Origin: Stichopus chloronotus
Taxonomy: Eukaryota > Echinodermata > Holothuroidea > Aspidochirotida > Stichopodidae
Assembly (NCBI GenBank): GCA_021234535.1
Contig: CM037845.1
Location: 3,624,501 to 3,688,500 of the forward strand
Length of the DNA stretch: 64,000 nucleotides
Direction: 5' to 3'
The notes under the pieces are model-generated. The model was not told the origin of the DNA, searched no databases, and saw only the letters and a list, made by a program, of their open reading frames with translations. Shown here piece by piece: positions 24,601 through 39,600 of this stretch. Positions within the stretch are counted from its first letter, which is position 1, and the number at the start of each line of letters is the position of its first letter. The translations under genes and the position numbers were made by a program.

Positions 24601-27600
24601 CAAACAAAAATAAGCTACCACTGAACAAACTAATCTACCACCAAAGAAAACCAATCTACCACAAAACAAAGCCACTCTATCACTAAATAAAAAAAAACCA
24701 AGTGTACCAAAAGAACCTTAAAAACAACCTACCACCAAGGAAATCAATCTACAACTAGATAAACTAATCTACCACAAAACAAAGCCATTCCACTACCTCC
24801 ACCACCAAAGAAAACCAATGAACCACCAAACAAAGCAATTTACCACCAACCAAAACAAACCTACCACCACAGAAAGCTTATCTACCACCATATAAAACCT
24901 ATCTACCATCTACCAAATCAATGTCTCACCAAACAAGTCTATCCACCACCAAACAAAAATTCACCATTGAACAAACCATCTACCACAAACAAATGATGGT
25001 TCATAATTGCCATCATATAACATTTACTTTATAAATACAAATCATGGATACCATCGAAAATGAGGGCTTGTGTGATTTGAACTAACAAATCTGGAAATAA
25101 AGTCTCATAAAAAAATGGATCTACATTAAACACTACTGTAAAACAATGACTGTTTGATATTCAAATCACCCAACAATGCCATTTTATTGAAATAAACAAG
25201 CAAAATTAAAAATAAAATGTTCAATAACCTTTATTTTGTCCTGAGAGACATAACGTATATCGTTTTCATATTAATTCATGTTGAACCATTGTCATATTTC
25301 AAATCTACAAACCGTAGCACAGTTGAAAACTATTTGGTGATATTTGCTATTTGCTGCTAAACTCAGATGCCTTTAACTTTCACATTTAAACTGCTCTTCT
25401 TCTCAGGTACAAGCATGACTTCTTTCATCTAAGAAATTTACTCCTCCCATTTGAGAATAATAAATACACAAACAAAATGATTAGTATCTCAAAGTGGAGG
25501 TGGAAATATGAACTTATAAATATGAAAAGATAAGACAAATGCTATCAAAACAAAGAGTGGGGGAAAACATTTGAATAAATACAGCAGACGATAAAAAATC
25601 AACCCTGAGACAAGCAGCTTGTACTTCACGTGAAATAATCAGAGGAGGAAGGGGGGGGAGAGGACTGGAAAAGGGATATTAAAGATGAGGCAATTAGATG
25701 TTTATGTGGGGGCAATACCTGGCACTGGATTGGTAATGTCTGGCAGGGATAATGCCAATTTATTTACTTCTGCATGTAGTGCCACAAACTGTTCATAAAG
25801 AAGCATTAAGTTATGATCCTGGTAAGGTCCGGTCTTGAAAGTTGTTGAATACTGGAGATAAACCTACAAGGACAAGAAAGACGGAATCATAGTGGAAAAA
25901 AATAGGATGTAAGAAAGTTAAGCATTAGTCACCAAGTAAAAGGGAATAACACATTGTATCTACACAAATCCCTTTCCAGTTTAAGAATCTCTATGCAGAG
26001 CTAAAAGAGAATAAACTACTGGCATTGTAAATGTAAAGATGGAAAGAAATATTGCACTACTGTTTGCTCACTGTTTTGGCATAAAAGTTGATGTAAACAT
26101 GACGAATTCTATAAAAAAAACAGCAACAAATGACCAAAGAGAAAAGAAAAAAACCAACCTCAGTACCATCACAGATGTCCGATGATGTAGATCTTATCAA
26201 TTTGTAGACACATCACTAGCACAGAGATAATGCCATACATATCACACATAAATTGCACCAAGTATTATTAGCAAAACTCACACTCAATACATTACCATGG
26301 TAGGGGAATGCTACACAACATAAGGTCACATGTAACCATTATTAGTTACTTTTATCTGTCATCACATAGCAGAAAACAAGTACAATATTACTGAAAAGGC
26401 TACCACCCACAGCCAAAACTCCCACCAACAGCCAAACCTAATCTTGTTGCAACAGCTACCACCCACAATGTCTAATCTTCTGACAAGAGGTACCACAAAC
26501 AGCAAAATCTATATTTGTTGCAACAGCAACCATCAACAGCCAAATCTGACTTAGTTGCAAAAGCAACCATCAACAGCCAAATCTGACTTAGTTGCAAGGG
26601 CCACCACCTGCAGTCAAATTTGATTTTGTTGCAACAACTACCACAAACATCCAAATCTGACTTTGTTGCAACAGCTTCAACACACATATGCATCAAAATG
26701 GTGAACATACTATTTACTGAAAGAACAAAACAATGTTCCAAACTGAATTCATTAAATATATTGATCTGATAGGAAAAATTCTTTTTTTCCATAGAGTTCC
26801 AACTTTTTGTTCTTGTTTACATTCATATATCTGTTTGTTAGTTGCAAACCATGCAACAACTTATCAGATACACTCTCCTCGGGTGTGTATTAAAGAGTTG
26901 TGTGATTCCTTGTATCTTGGCAGATTCGTTCGATACCACAACATCCGGTCACTTAAGCGAAGCACCCAAAACCGCTGACATATGTACAACTCTATTATGT
27001 TTACTATCCCTGTCACGTATCGCTTTGCAGAGATCAATACCACCTACCAGATTTGGCGTTTCGATACAGGGGACCTCCGCCAAAAATTCTTTCCAACTGA
27101 GAGGAAAGTCCAACAGTTGATATTTTGAGATCAAAACACCTTCTTCTGGATGAGACGATTCTTCCCTGGGAGATGGAGACATAGGAGACAAGGAAATCTT
27201 CACACCATCATTAGCATCCACAAAGTACTCATCTTCATCAAACACTTCTTTCTCTTCAGGGTGATCTTCCTCTTCTTTCTGCTGAGGACGAGAGGCAGAG
27301 GCGAGTCCTTGTCTGATGAGCAACTGGGCTACGTCCTCACCGTTTGGAAGGAACATCTTCACAGAGAGTGATTCACCACTTACTGGAATGTTCTATGTAA
27401 CAAAACGATATACAATCACATCAGTACCCTCCAAAATGTCTTAAAAGTAAATTAGTCTACTCAAACACCACCCACAAAAGACAAAATAAGATGGAAAAAT
27501 GGTTCTAACCAACATTCCAATTTACATCACAATATATTCTCAAAATAAGAACAGTTGCTTTCTGTGTGCACTTTGGCCTTGTTGGACACTATGCACTGAC

Positions 27601-30600
27601 ATGCAATACACAAAACATAGATACTAATCTGATGTATTAATGAGGCAAATTATGTTAACTTCATGCAGTAATCTCTTCTGAACTATCCATTTTCATATTT
27701 TCCCCATGTTTATTACATTTATCTCTCTTCCTAACTTCAAGGTCCATGAGCGTATCATGAGATCAATGGAAATATATCACTTCTGATGAGCACGTCGGTT
27801 AATTAAATTAACAGCTGAGCAGCACACAGACTTTGAGCGTGCATCTCCATCGTTCAGTGAACGAGCAGTGGTAACAGCTTCTTTCAGTCTTTAACACACT
27901 AGTGTTACAGAAAACCAAGGTTACCGCTCCAGAAAATAACCAATCAACAATAGTATAAAAAAAATGTCACTATTACTGAAGTAGACACTAATGTAAGCAC
28001 AAACTGTATTGGCTGAATGAAAACCTTGGAAACCAAAATGACAAATAAATAATGGTGTAATTGAGCCCATAGGGATTGTTAGCTCATTTTTTTCCCTGGA
28101 TGCTGTGAGGAGAGATGCGAACAGCATGACTGTACACAAGACTCAAGGATGAGAAAGACCCTGGGATGATATCATGAATATTCATTAGTTAATTACAATG
28201 ACAATAAATCCTTCAAAGAATGTAACCATTTGCATTTCATGACACAATCGATGCAGTGTGGTGGTGCCTTTGTGTGACTACCGTAAAAAAAAATAAAACA
28301 AATGCTAGCATAATTTCAATTCCACAGTTGATCAAATTACCAGGAATTTCACGAAACTGTGACGCAAGTTTTATTTCCTGGAGACGAATTTGAATATTAG
28401 AAGATTAAAGCTGTTATGTTTAGTCCTTCATAAACGGGGCATTGACATCCATGTCATAATATGTCCAAATTGAATAAGAAATGGGTTTAATTTTAGAACA
28501 ATTATTAAAGAGAAAGCTTGTGTTTAGAATGCACAAACATGGTACACAAAGAAAATTGCTCGAATCATTGTCAAGCCATTCAGTCTCACCAATAAACATC
28601 AGGGATAGCTTCATCTAATGAATCTACCTTTATGCATCAGTTACAGAATGTGCATCATTTGAATATTTGGGGTGACCAACTTACTCTCCAACAACAAATA
28701 CCAGCACTTCTATCAGTGAGAACCCTCTTTCTTGCCTCCTAGTATTACATTATTTTGGATAATCTATCAGTTTATGTCCATAAATGCTGGTTTTAAAAAT
28801 ATAATTTTTTTCTTCTGTAAACAAACACAATGCATTCCTTTTTAAGTCAAACATCTAATAAATAAGAGAATGAATGATAGCATTACTACCTGTGTGGTAA
28901 TGGAACAGGTTCTCTCTGTGATCATTTCAGCTAAGTTTATCATTTTGTCTGGTGGTATCTGGAAGTGAAAGCAAATTTATTCAATTTATCAAAATAGGAA
29001 AAAACCTATGGGGATGTATCACTGCCACATTGAGAAAGCAACTTAAGAATAGGTTCTGGATAGTACAGCAGTAAACAGGAAACTTATCACAGATAAAATC
29101 AATATAATGTTGTGACACCAACTTAATGTTTCACAGGTTGTTGTGCTACCCACCCTCCTTGCCAACTTTCTTTTTCATCAAACAGGTTAAAGACAGAAAT
29201 GGCACTTGAGGTACCCTCTTGGCTTTTGTCTTAATTTTTGATCTCTAAGGGAAAAAAAGTTAATCTAATTGCAAGAGGAAAAGTAATTTTTTTTTGCTGA
29301 AAAATCAGTGATGATGTACTGAGGGTTAATGATATCAACATCATCATCAATAGTGTTGACTCTGTACTCTGTGTTCAAGTCAAATAAGAACTTGATGGAA
29401 CAATGACGCAAACTTCTTCGTGATACTCAAAGATCATAATACTGATACCACAATGTTCACATGCCACAATACTCACAAAGAGAAAAAAAGATCATGTATC
29501 ATGAGAAACATTTCACGATAATCAAATGTCATGATATTCACTAACCACAGAAGTTGCATATCACGACACTCAGACATTGTGATACTGAATGTGCTCCTTA
29601 ATCAATCAGGACACTTTTGTGAGGGTAAGGTTTTGATAGCTATTTCTTATAAATACATGAATGAACAAAATCATTGAAACGTCTACATCTTGTGAAATAC
29701 AAATTACATTGCTCAACGACTCCAGAAAGATTGATTTCAAGCTAGAATGAAACTTAACTCTAATTCATGATGTTTATCCACAAACAGAAGAAGCAGTACT
29801 CACTGTGGATATATCATCTAACTTGCAACAAAGGCTTTGTTGTGGAAGGTCCACTCTGAAAGGGCTGGAGTATATATCTTTAATGTGTACCACTTCACTA
29901 TTACCAAAGTCAACATATTGTACCTTGCAAAAAAGAGAGAGAAACTTTGATAACAAGAACTGTAATTCTGCATAGCAAAGAGACCAGTCTATTAATGATG
30001 TATTACACTGCACTTCAAAATCTCTTAGCTTAATGATTACATGTCTCTGAAATAAGGCTAAGTTGTTGGTAGAGGGACGGAAGGAGGGAGAATTGTTGGG
30101 GATGTCAATGTAAGGGCACTCTTTTTTGATATACTCTTATATTAAACCCACTCAAAAGTCCACGAAACCCACTCAAAACCCACTCGCCTTTCTCCTTACC
30201 TCTGCACTTTCCTCGTAGACTTGACTGACGTTTGCACGGTACCATTTGTTGTCGACGTTGAACTTAGCGCAGACTGCTTGGCCTGTCTTGAGCGCTTTGG
30301 CAGGTTCTGATGGCAATCCTTTCAAACAAAACACCTGCAGTTCGTCCATCATACTCTGCAAAATTTCCACTGAAAGTGGAATACCAAACAGAGATAACTC
30401 ACTGGAGTAATCTAGTCCTTCAGACTGCTTTGAGCAGTAAATAGACTGTAACATTATCTATGCATGAACCTCTCTGTTAAGGTAAGTCACTACATTAATA
30501 CTATCAATATATCCAGCACTGCACTCCACACAAGAAACATCCATATTGATTTTCGCTCACACTGACATATAAATAAGAGTTATATATAGTTCCAAAATGA

Positions 30601-33600
30601 TATGTGGTATACGACCATGCTGAAACCAAGCATCGACTTGACCATGTTTATCGTGTAAAGCTCATGCACTGACCCAGCAAACTATTTCAAGCTATGTCGG
30701 AGAGACCATGCGAGTGAAGGGTAGCAGCAGCGGAGTTACTTCCTCCTTATTTCTGTTTACTAGGCACACATTTGATGATGGTATTGGAGACAACTTGCAC
30801 CACATACAAAATGGCCCCACATGTGGTGATTTTTTGTGTGTGCACTGGTTTCAACGGATTTCACAGGAAAAACCCATACAATGGGTACAGCTGTTATTGT
30901 AAAATTGATCTACCGAAATTGATTATTCTCAGTCACCGATGGACCTGTGAAGAATTACAGTTTTGTCTCCTATAAGATCCAAGGACTAGTTAGGAGTCTT
31001 TTGTCAAATTTGGTGATTGGCTCAAGAGGACTTGAATATTTGCTTCTTAAGGAAAAGTGGTATTGCATTTTACTGAGCATAAGGATTTAGGTTGGCATAC
31101 ATGGATTTTTAATAGCATACAGTCTGTGTGCAGATTGAGCCATAATTCAAACGATACTTCCCTGACGTTGGTATTACAAATGCAGTCAGCGCTGGTGCAT
31201 GAGTAATACACGTCGGTTGTGCGGGCTACAATGGACCGTACTTTTGTCTACTACTGAAAACAGATTTGGAACAAACAAAAGTTTAAGCTGCTTCATACAT
31301 GGCTTGTAGTACTTTATCCAACATTATGCGTTATTCCACGTACAATTGAGAATATTTGTAAGCAACAAGGGCTTAGAGATTTAGAAAAGGGTTTAAACAA
31401 GATCAATTGCACGTAGAGTAACATACCACAGAGCGTAATTGCTCAAATATGAAACCAAAGAGAGAGAAGGAATTAAACATTAAAGATTAAACAAAAAGCA
31501 TTAAAGATGGCAGGATTTAAATTTGATATTCTCCTAGATATATCTATCTGAATGGTAATTCTGAGTGGAAGGCATTCTCTTCATGTGATAACTTACAATT
31601 ATCAACCTCGAGGCCATAAATTAATCCTTCCTGACTGACAAACGACACGGCAATGACCAATTGCTTCCTGTCTGGTATGACGGGAGGAGGATACTTTAAC
31701 AGCTGAGGTTCGCTTCTTTTCACTGATCCTTCACTTTGATCCAGTACTGGATCAGGGACAGACCGATCCATGGAGGCACTTGTCAATGAGGCATTCAAAG
31801 TTTGTTCATCACCTGCATTGGTTTGAGACTTCTCTGGGGTTAACTTTTCAATCGATGGCGAGCTTTTGGGAACGTTGTTCTCCATAGAGTCTTCCCTTAT
31901 CGTGGTACAAACTGGGTCCATTGGTGTCTGCCCAATAGTGTCACTTCTAATGACATCATGTTCACCATTGACAGAGCCAATGTCCCCTTTCTCTGATGGC
32001 GGCGTATCCACACTGCTGTCCTCTTGGGGTGAGGACAGGTTACCCTGGTCGAGGTTGACTATACCGCTATCTCCACTGTCATTGATGTTCTGTCTCGCAG
32101 GACTAATCCCATCATCCCTCGCTGGGGATAAAGTCTCCTTAATGGTATATCTATCATTCCTCTGCGGGCTAGACGGTTCATTAAAGTCAATTACCTTTCG
32201 GGCGGACTGATCTGTTTTCACAATTTTAGTTGAGTTCTTTGTTACTTCAGGTGTTGTGGTTTTTCTCCTGTGAAAGAAGTTACTTGAGGTGGCATTTTTT
32301 TTTTTTTAGTTATCTTCTCCACTTTTATCATAATCTAAATAGGTATCAAATTTTACAACACAATCTGGTGACAGTTGTGCAAATGAAAATGTGAATAGCA
32401 GATGGTGCTAACTTTAAAAAAGGTTGGAATTCCAAAGAGTTTAATACTACAAGCTCAAGACCTTCATAAACTGCTATGTAAAATGTGAAAGTATTCCCTG
32501 ACCAGCGGGCTGCAAATTGACTGTTAACTATCAAATTGGAAATTCCAGTGAAGATTGACACTGGCCAATATATTAAACAGTTTTTGTCTATTTCCTCTCC
32601 CACTTGGAAAAGCAACCCAGCCCCCCACTATGCAAACAAAGAGACACACACTAACACAAAGTAAATCTAGCGAGGCGATGACAAAAAACAAAGTAAACCT
32701 TTTGCTACGTACCTCATGGCTACAATTTTAAACGACTTATTTATTGCAAGTCAATTTTTTATGATGTCCATTACCATGATTGAACCATAGCACTGGCTTA
32801 TCCAAAACCATATTTTTTTTTTTTAGACATATTCACGGAGGCCCTACCTGTCCCGGAGGGCGAGACCTTCTTCGATGAGAAGTTCAGATATGCTCGCTAG
32901 TTCATCATCTGTATTTCTGTCTAGCATTTCCTGACCAGTCAATTCGTAGAGGAGATCCACGGGGAGAGAGCCGTCTGATTTGTCCCCCTGGGGATAAAGT
33001 AAACATGATTAATGAATGGTAAAATAACGATAAAACTTACCTGGACTTCTCCTGCATCTTTCTCTGACGAGTTCAAAAGCATCTGACTTTACCAAATGCC
33101 TCACTGACCCTGTTAAAAATTTTTCAGATGACATAAGAAACTTGCCTCAATGCAAGAGTTTCACCATGTGGATAGTTGAGGGATAGGAGAAGAAGCAACT
33201 GTAAGGTCTGTCAATGTAAGGGCACTCATATTAGTTTTATGTTTTGTAACATATTTTCAATTTTTCTGACCGACTCAGAGTACTAACACACCAAAAGTAA
33301 ACTTTCAAGGTCACGTTGGAAGAGCAAACAAAAGATATTGCAAAGTTCGGTCTTCATTACAATTGGTTATGTAATGCCATTTGGAAAGTATCTGTTTTGG
33401 AGCACCGACATTATCTATGTGATGACTATTCCGTTCACATATCTTCCATTTCAGTCTGTTATCAGAGCCAATTCACACTTTAAGATTAACAAGATATTTC
33501 AATTGTGAGATTTCTCCATGTATTTCAATATATCATATCCATAATACATTAGCATTACATGAAGCACAGGCTCTACAAATGACATTAAAGCATATTGGAC

Positions 33601-36600
33601 ATGAAAAACACATTTTAGAGTACTGACCAAATCAGTCACTAAAACAATGAAAATAGCCACAATTTCCATTAGAATCCATTCGACATCGACCTTTTTAAAC
33701 ACAAACTTCTGTTTAACAACTGCATCATGAATAAACATAAGCCAGATATGCAAATGTGGGACATCTGGGGAGAGATTCACATGATATGTCTTATGTTTTC
33801 CTTGATTTATTTACCCTTTATTTCAAGGACAATTGAGAATTTTTATACTGCCCAGAGAACTTTATTTTGGAAGCACATATTGCCTTCTTTAACGATATTG
33901 ACATCACTTACCAAAGTAAAACTAAATGAAGAGATGATATATGAAGAGGCTTACCAAAAGAAATGATAAATGTAGGGAGAACAAAAGAAATGAAGACACT
34001 TTGCAACACTCCACATCATCCTATTTCACATTTTCATCAAACTTCGAAAAGCCACATCTTAGAAACGGTAATAGATAGAAATACAAATGCAAGTGTTTAG
34101 GCATAAATACTAAAAGAGGGAGCTGGCAGTGCAGGTTCATACCAGAGGAATGATTTACCCCTCAACAAACGTATAGCCGACTGAAGAAATTTAAGAAAGA
34201 TGGAAGTTTTTATCCTTGCTCTGCAATGCAATCCCAGACCTTGCATTTCCATCACATTCCTCTTTCATAACATACCTTTTGATTTATGTAACAGTCTATG
34301 TCACTGAGTTTATCCTTCAAAAACTGTATGGATGTCTGCGTCCAATCCTTCCCACCGGCTGGAATCACTCCAGTCAGGTGACAGCAGATGGCAAACGGCT
34401 TCTCAGCTTGAAATTTCTCCTCCAGGATCCGAATGTTTGACAGACTGAGGATCTCACGATTACCATAATCTGTAAAAAGCACCTGCATAAACAAGATAAT
34501 GAAAAGTATCAAGATTAAAAAAGATTTTTTACATTAAACAGTGTAAATGATAATAAGAAAAAAGACGGTGTTATTTGTAAACTTACTCTATCACCAAAAT
34601 TCTTTAAAGTTAAATATTTAACAAAATTTTGAAAAATTAGCAAGTTCCTCATGAGTTCAGGAACTTTACAGGTTTATCTTCCTGTCAAATAGGCACTAAT
34701 ATGTATGGTCACACAATGATCACAATCGACTGTTATTTCAAGCTACACACCTAACCAAGGACACAGAACACTCCATATACTGTTATGTAACAGATTGGTA
34801 GGTAGCAAATCAAGGGAGCAAACCACCCAATTGGGATATCTTCTGAACTTTGCAATCACATCCCACTTTGCAGAGCTTAAAATTACCAGTAGTGGCAGGG
34901 TGAATAACATGTTTATTCACGTGCTTATCAGATGTAGGTTACGAACTGCTTTTTATCATAAGCACAGTATGGGAGTACAGCAAAGACTCTAATAGTGTAG
35001 GAAGTCATCGCAACTAGCTGACACAAAACGTACCATTACTGTTTGTGCAACTTGCAAAGTTAAATGGAGCATAACAGAAATACTTTCAGATACATACTTT
35101 CAAAAGTCCCATCAACCTTTTTGAAGTAATATCACATTGTGCTAACTGTTCCAGAGATAAAATTGTGGGGCTGTCTGTTTCCATTCAGTGATGAAATTCA
35201 ATGAAAAAAAATTATCAATCATTATTGAAGATGTATAAGAGATTGCCTACCACTAGTTCATTCTCTGGTAGGAATGATACAATTTCCCCACGGCACCAAA
35301 CCCCTTCCCTGACCAGCAGAGCGGCACATGGGGATCCTTCGTCCCATTCATGGTCCTTGACAGGTTCCAAGTTCTTGTAGTGTAGAGTCATGGTTTCTAG
35401 GAGACTGACCGAAGAAAATAAAGCAAAACAAATAAAATTAAAATTAAATCAATTTCATTAAAAAATGAAATCTTAAAGAAACAATGAGATTAGCTGATTC
35501 AACAATTATAAGAACATGGGAACATTTGGTGGCAGATAGATTCGAATTCTTCAGAGAAAAGAGTGATGTCAAAAAGGATAAAAGTGTACCACGGTATACG
35601 TTTAATATGTTCTTAATCAAATTACAAGATTAAAGTTGTTTTCCTTCAGGTTAACATATCCAAATGATATGAAATTGTATAATATTGCATCAAATCTAAG
35701 CAAAAGCACTGAAGGTATATTTATCCAAATAATACACTCATGTCAAACACAACAAACCTTGAAACAAATAAAAAGACTTTAACCTGCTACAACACATGAT
35801 CCTATCGTTGACTATTTTTTTTTTATTGTTAGCTATTGTTAACAAGCTTGAAATATGTTCTAGACTGACATAAATCTCAAAGTGTGACGGCAACACCGTT
35901 TTAGTTCCTCTAAAGAATATCAACCTCTGATGCTCATTTCATGAACAGCTGATGACTTTATATTTCAAATCCAAAAACACTTTTCCCTGAAATACCATTA
36001 TTTATAAAATCTTTAAATTCTCTGACAGATAATTAAATGGTTGTTGAGCACGAGAGACTGCAAACAGTCTGCCAAAACATGTCATCTCCATCTGCATAGC
36101 ATATGCAATCTCATGTGAAATGATTCAGGTGAAGTTTATTACCTGTCTAACCCATCCTTGCTGGCAGAGGCCAGCTGGAGATAAATACAAGACGGAGATT
36201 CCACGTTGCTGACATGAACAGTAGTGTACATGGACTTTTTTCTGCTGATGGACAGAGGACAACGGGTGTCGCCTTTAACCAACGATGAAACTGATGATGA
36301 TGCCGACGAGACGAGAGATGAAGCACGGAGCATCTCGGGAGCAAAAGAGCTGCGACAATACGAGAATAAAACAATCATTCAGAATTTAGGTTTGCATCAC
36401 ACAAAGGGAGCAAATACAATGGTGATTTTGGACATATTTAAGGAGAACTATCCTCCTTGGGTCTAAAGGTACCATTCCCTCTCCTATCTTCACTGACTGA
36501 TAACTCAATTCCAGAGTCAAAGCAACATTATACAAACGCAGGTTCTGAGCTAGAGGCATGCCCAGACTGTACTAAGAGGGCATTGAGGTTGATTCAACAT

Positions 36601-39600
36601 TTATACATACGCAGGTCCTGAGCTAGAGGCATGCCCAGATTGTACCAAAAGGGCACTAAGGTTGATTCAACATTTATACATATGCAGGTCCTGAGCTAGA
36701 GGCATGCCCAGACTGTACTAAGAGGGCATTAAGGTTGATTCAACATTTATACATATGCAGGTCCTGAGCTAGAGGCATGCCCTGACTGTACCAAGAGGGC
36801 ATTAAGCCTGATTCAACATTTATACATATGCAGGTCCTGAGCTAGAGGCATGCCCTGACTGTACCAAGAGGACATTAAGGTTGATTCAACATTATACATA
36901 CGCAGGTCCTGAGCTAGAGGCATGCCCTGACTGTGCCAAGAGGACATTAAGGTTGATTCAACATTTATACATATGCAGGTCCTGAGCTAGAGGCATGCCC
37001 AGATTGTACCAAGAGGACATTAAGGTTGATTCAACATTTATACATATGCAGGTCATGAGCTAGAGGCATGCCCAGATTGTACCAAGAGGACATTAAGGTT
37101 GATTCAACATTTATACACATGCAGGTCCTGAGCTAGAGGCATGCCCAGACTGTACCAAGAGGGCATTAAGGTTGATTCAACATTTATACATATGCAGGTC
37201 ATGAGCTAGAGGCATGCCCTGTCTGTAACAAGAGGACATTAAGGTTGATTCAGCATTTATACATACGCAGGTCCTGAGCTAGAGGCATGCCCTGACTGTA
37301 CCAAGAGGGCATTAAGGTTGATTCAACATTTATACATATGCAGGTCCTGAGCTAGAGGCATGCCCAGATTGTACCAAGAGGACATTAAGGTTGATTCAAC
37401 ATTTATACATATGCAGGTCCTGAGCTAGAGGCATGCCCAGACTGTACCAAGAGGGCATTAAGGTTGATTCAACATTTATACATATGCAGGTCCTGAGCTA
37501 GAGGCATGCCCTGACTGTGCCAAGAGGACATTAAGGTTGATTCAACATTTATACATATGCAGGTCATGAGCTAGAGGCATGCCCTGTCTGTAACAAGAGG
37601 ACATTAAGGTTGATTCAGCATTTATACATACGCAGGTCCTGAGCTAGAGGCATGCCCTGACTGTGCCAAGAGGACATTAAGGTTGATTCAACATTTATAC
37701 ATATGCAGGTCATGAGCTGGAGGCATGCCCTGTCTGTAACAAGAGGACATTAAGGTTGATTCAGCATTTATACATACGCAGGTCCTGAGCTAGAGGCATG
37801 CCCAGACTGTACCAAGAGGGCACTAAGGTTGATTCAACATTTATACATATGCAGGTCATGAGCTAGAGGCATGCCCTGTCTGTAACAAGAGGACATTAAG
37901 GTTGATTCAGCATTTATACATACGCAGGTCCTGAGCTAGAGGCATGCCCTGACTGTACCAAGAGGGCATTAAGGTTGATTCAACATTTATACATACGCAG
38001 GTCATGAGCTAGAGGCATGCCCTGACTGTAACAAGAGGACATTAAGGTTGATTCAGCATTTATACATACGCAGGTCCTGAGCTAGAGGCATGCCCTGACT
38101 GTACCAAGAGGGCATTAAGATTGATTCAGCTTTTATACATACGCAGGTCCTGAGCTAGAGGCATGCCCAGACTGTACCAAGAGGGCATTAAGGTTGATCC
38201 TCTCCTCTTGAGTGACCTCAAATGCCACCACTGATATAAAATCATCCTGGTCATCTAAAATTAAGAAAATCAAAAGAATAAATTAGTACAAAATAATAGA
38301 AATGAACTGATACAAACAATTTCAATTTATTATAGCCGTCTACGACAAAAGCAAAGAGAAAGCCATGATATAAATGGTTTAGTCCAAGATAGAATCGTTA
38401 ACTACAATCAATAATTTTCAGTCACAGTCATTCAAAGAATATACCACAAAGGCAATGGAAAAATGGACTGGTCTAATTAGTAATTCATAAGTGTGACACT
38501 GATGTAAAATTACCCGCAAAAGAGAATTTGTATTCTGTGTCTGAGAGAAATGTAAAAGATACTATCTTACTGTAGACGTGAAGCTCAACTGGCTTGTAGC
38601 TGATGATCTGTGAGAAGGAGAAGCAAGCCTCCTCAGACCAACCTTCGTCCGGTACTAAAGGAGATACATCAGTCAACTTACAAGGTATGGCCTGGAGGAG
38701 AAGAGGCAAGGGAGAATAGATGGAAGTAGGAGAAATTATTAATATTAAATTTTTAATTTTTAATTATTATTATTAAATTATTATTAATTACACACACACA
38801 TCCAGACAAAAAAATGAAAAAAAGACAGAGACAGAAGGTATTTTGGTTTACTACACACAGAAGGACACTCCAATGAATATTCATAAGATCTAGCGCACAA
38901 AGGGCAAAAGTGAATGAGTAAAGTTGTAGCTCTCCATAAATGACTAAAGAGAATATTTAAATGGAGTCCCAGCCAATCCTGACCCATGATATCATCATAC
39001 ATGTTGAAGTCTTCTTGAAAAGACACTCCTTACCCTCATAGTACGTCTGCTTATCCCATGATGTTATATCATGCATGGAAAGTTGTCAAACAACATGAGT
39101 GAGTTTGATAAAAAAAAAAACAAGATTTTTGTGAAAATTCCAGTCAAATCCAGGCATGGTATCATACATGCTTGTGCCTTCTCGAGTAGAGCACAACCTA
39201 GGCCTGACAACATGTGTCTGGTTATCATATCCCGTTCCATCACACAGGGAAAGTCTTCTCAAAAAATGATTTTGATACAAAACAATAACCCTGAGAGGAG
39301 AAGGTGAGACAATACAGTCCGATTATTTCATAACATTTGAGATGATTGTGCTTCTTCATACACAAGCACCGAGAAGAGATGAACACTTCACGATAGTCAA
39401 ATCACAAAACAAGATTGTCAAGAATAAAAAGTACATCAGTGTCATTCACTTCCCTTATTCCCTTCTCATGAATATTCACTAATGATGATGGTTTCAAGGA
39501 AAACAGGTGTTTGAAACTACTCACCATTACTGGAAGTTTCAAGAACTTTTCTGTGACTTTTCTGATTTGATTATACTGCACAATTGCTGTGTTACCATAG

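Noticed and set aside
31866..32210. Plus-strand open frame of 114 codons
   Set aside because: It is antisense to the long linker exon 22 and has no domain.
36224..36466. Plus-strand open frame rich in Asp and Glu
   Set aside because: It is antisense to exon 18, whose minus-strand frame matches a Tudor opening and keeps splice phase.
36538..38200. CRISPR-like regular array
   Set aside because: The units are contiguous 73-bp tandem copies without unique spacers, in an animal intron, and derive from the adjacent exon.
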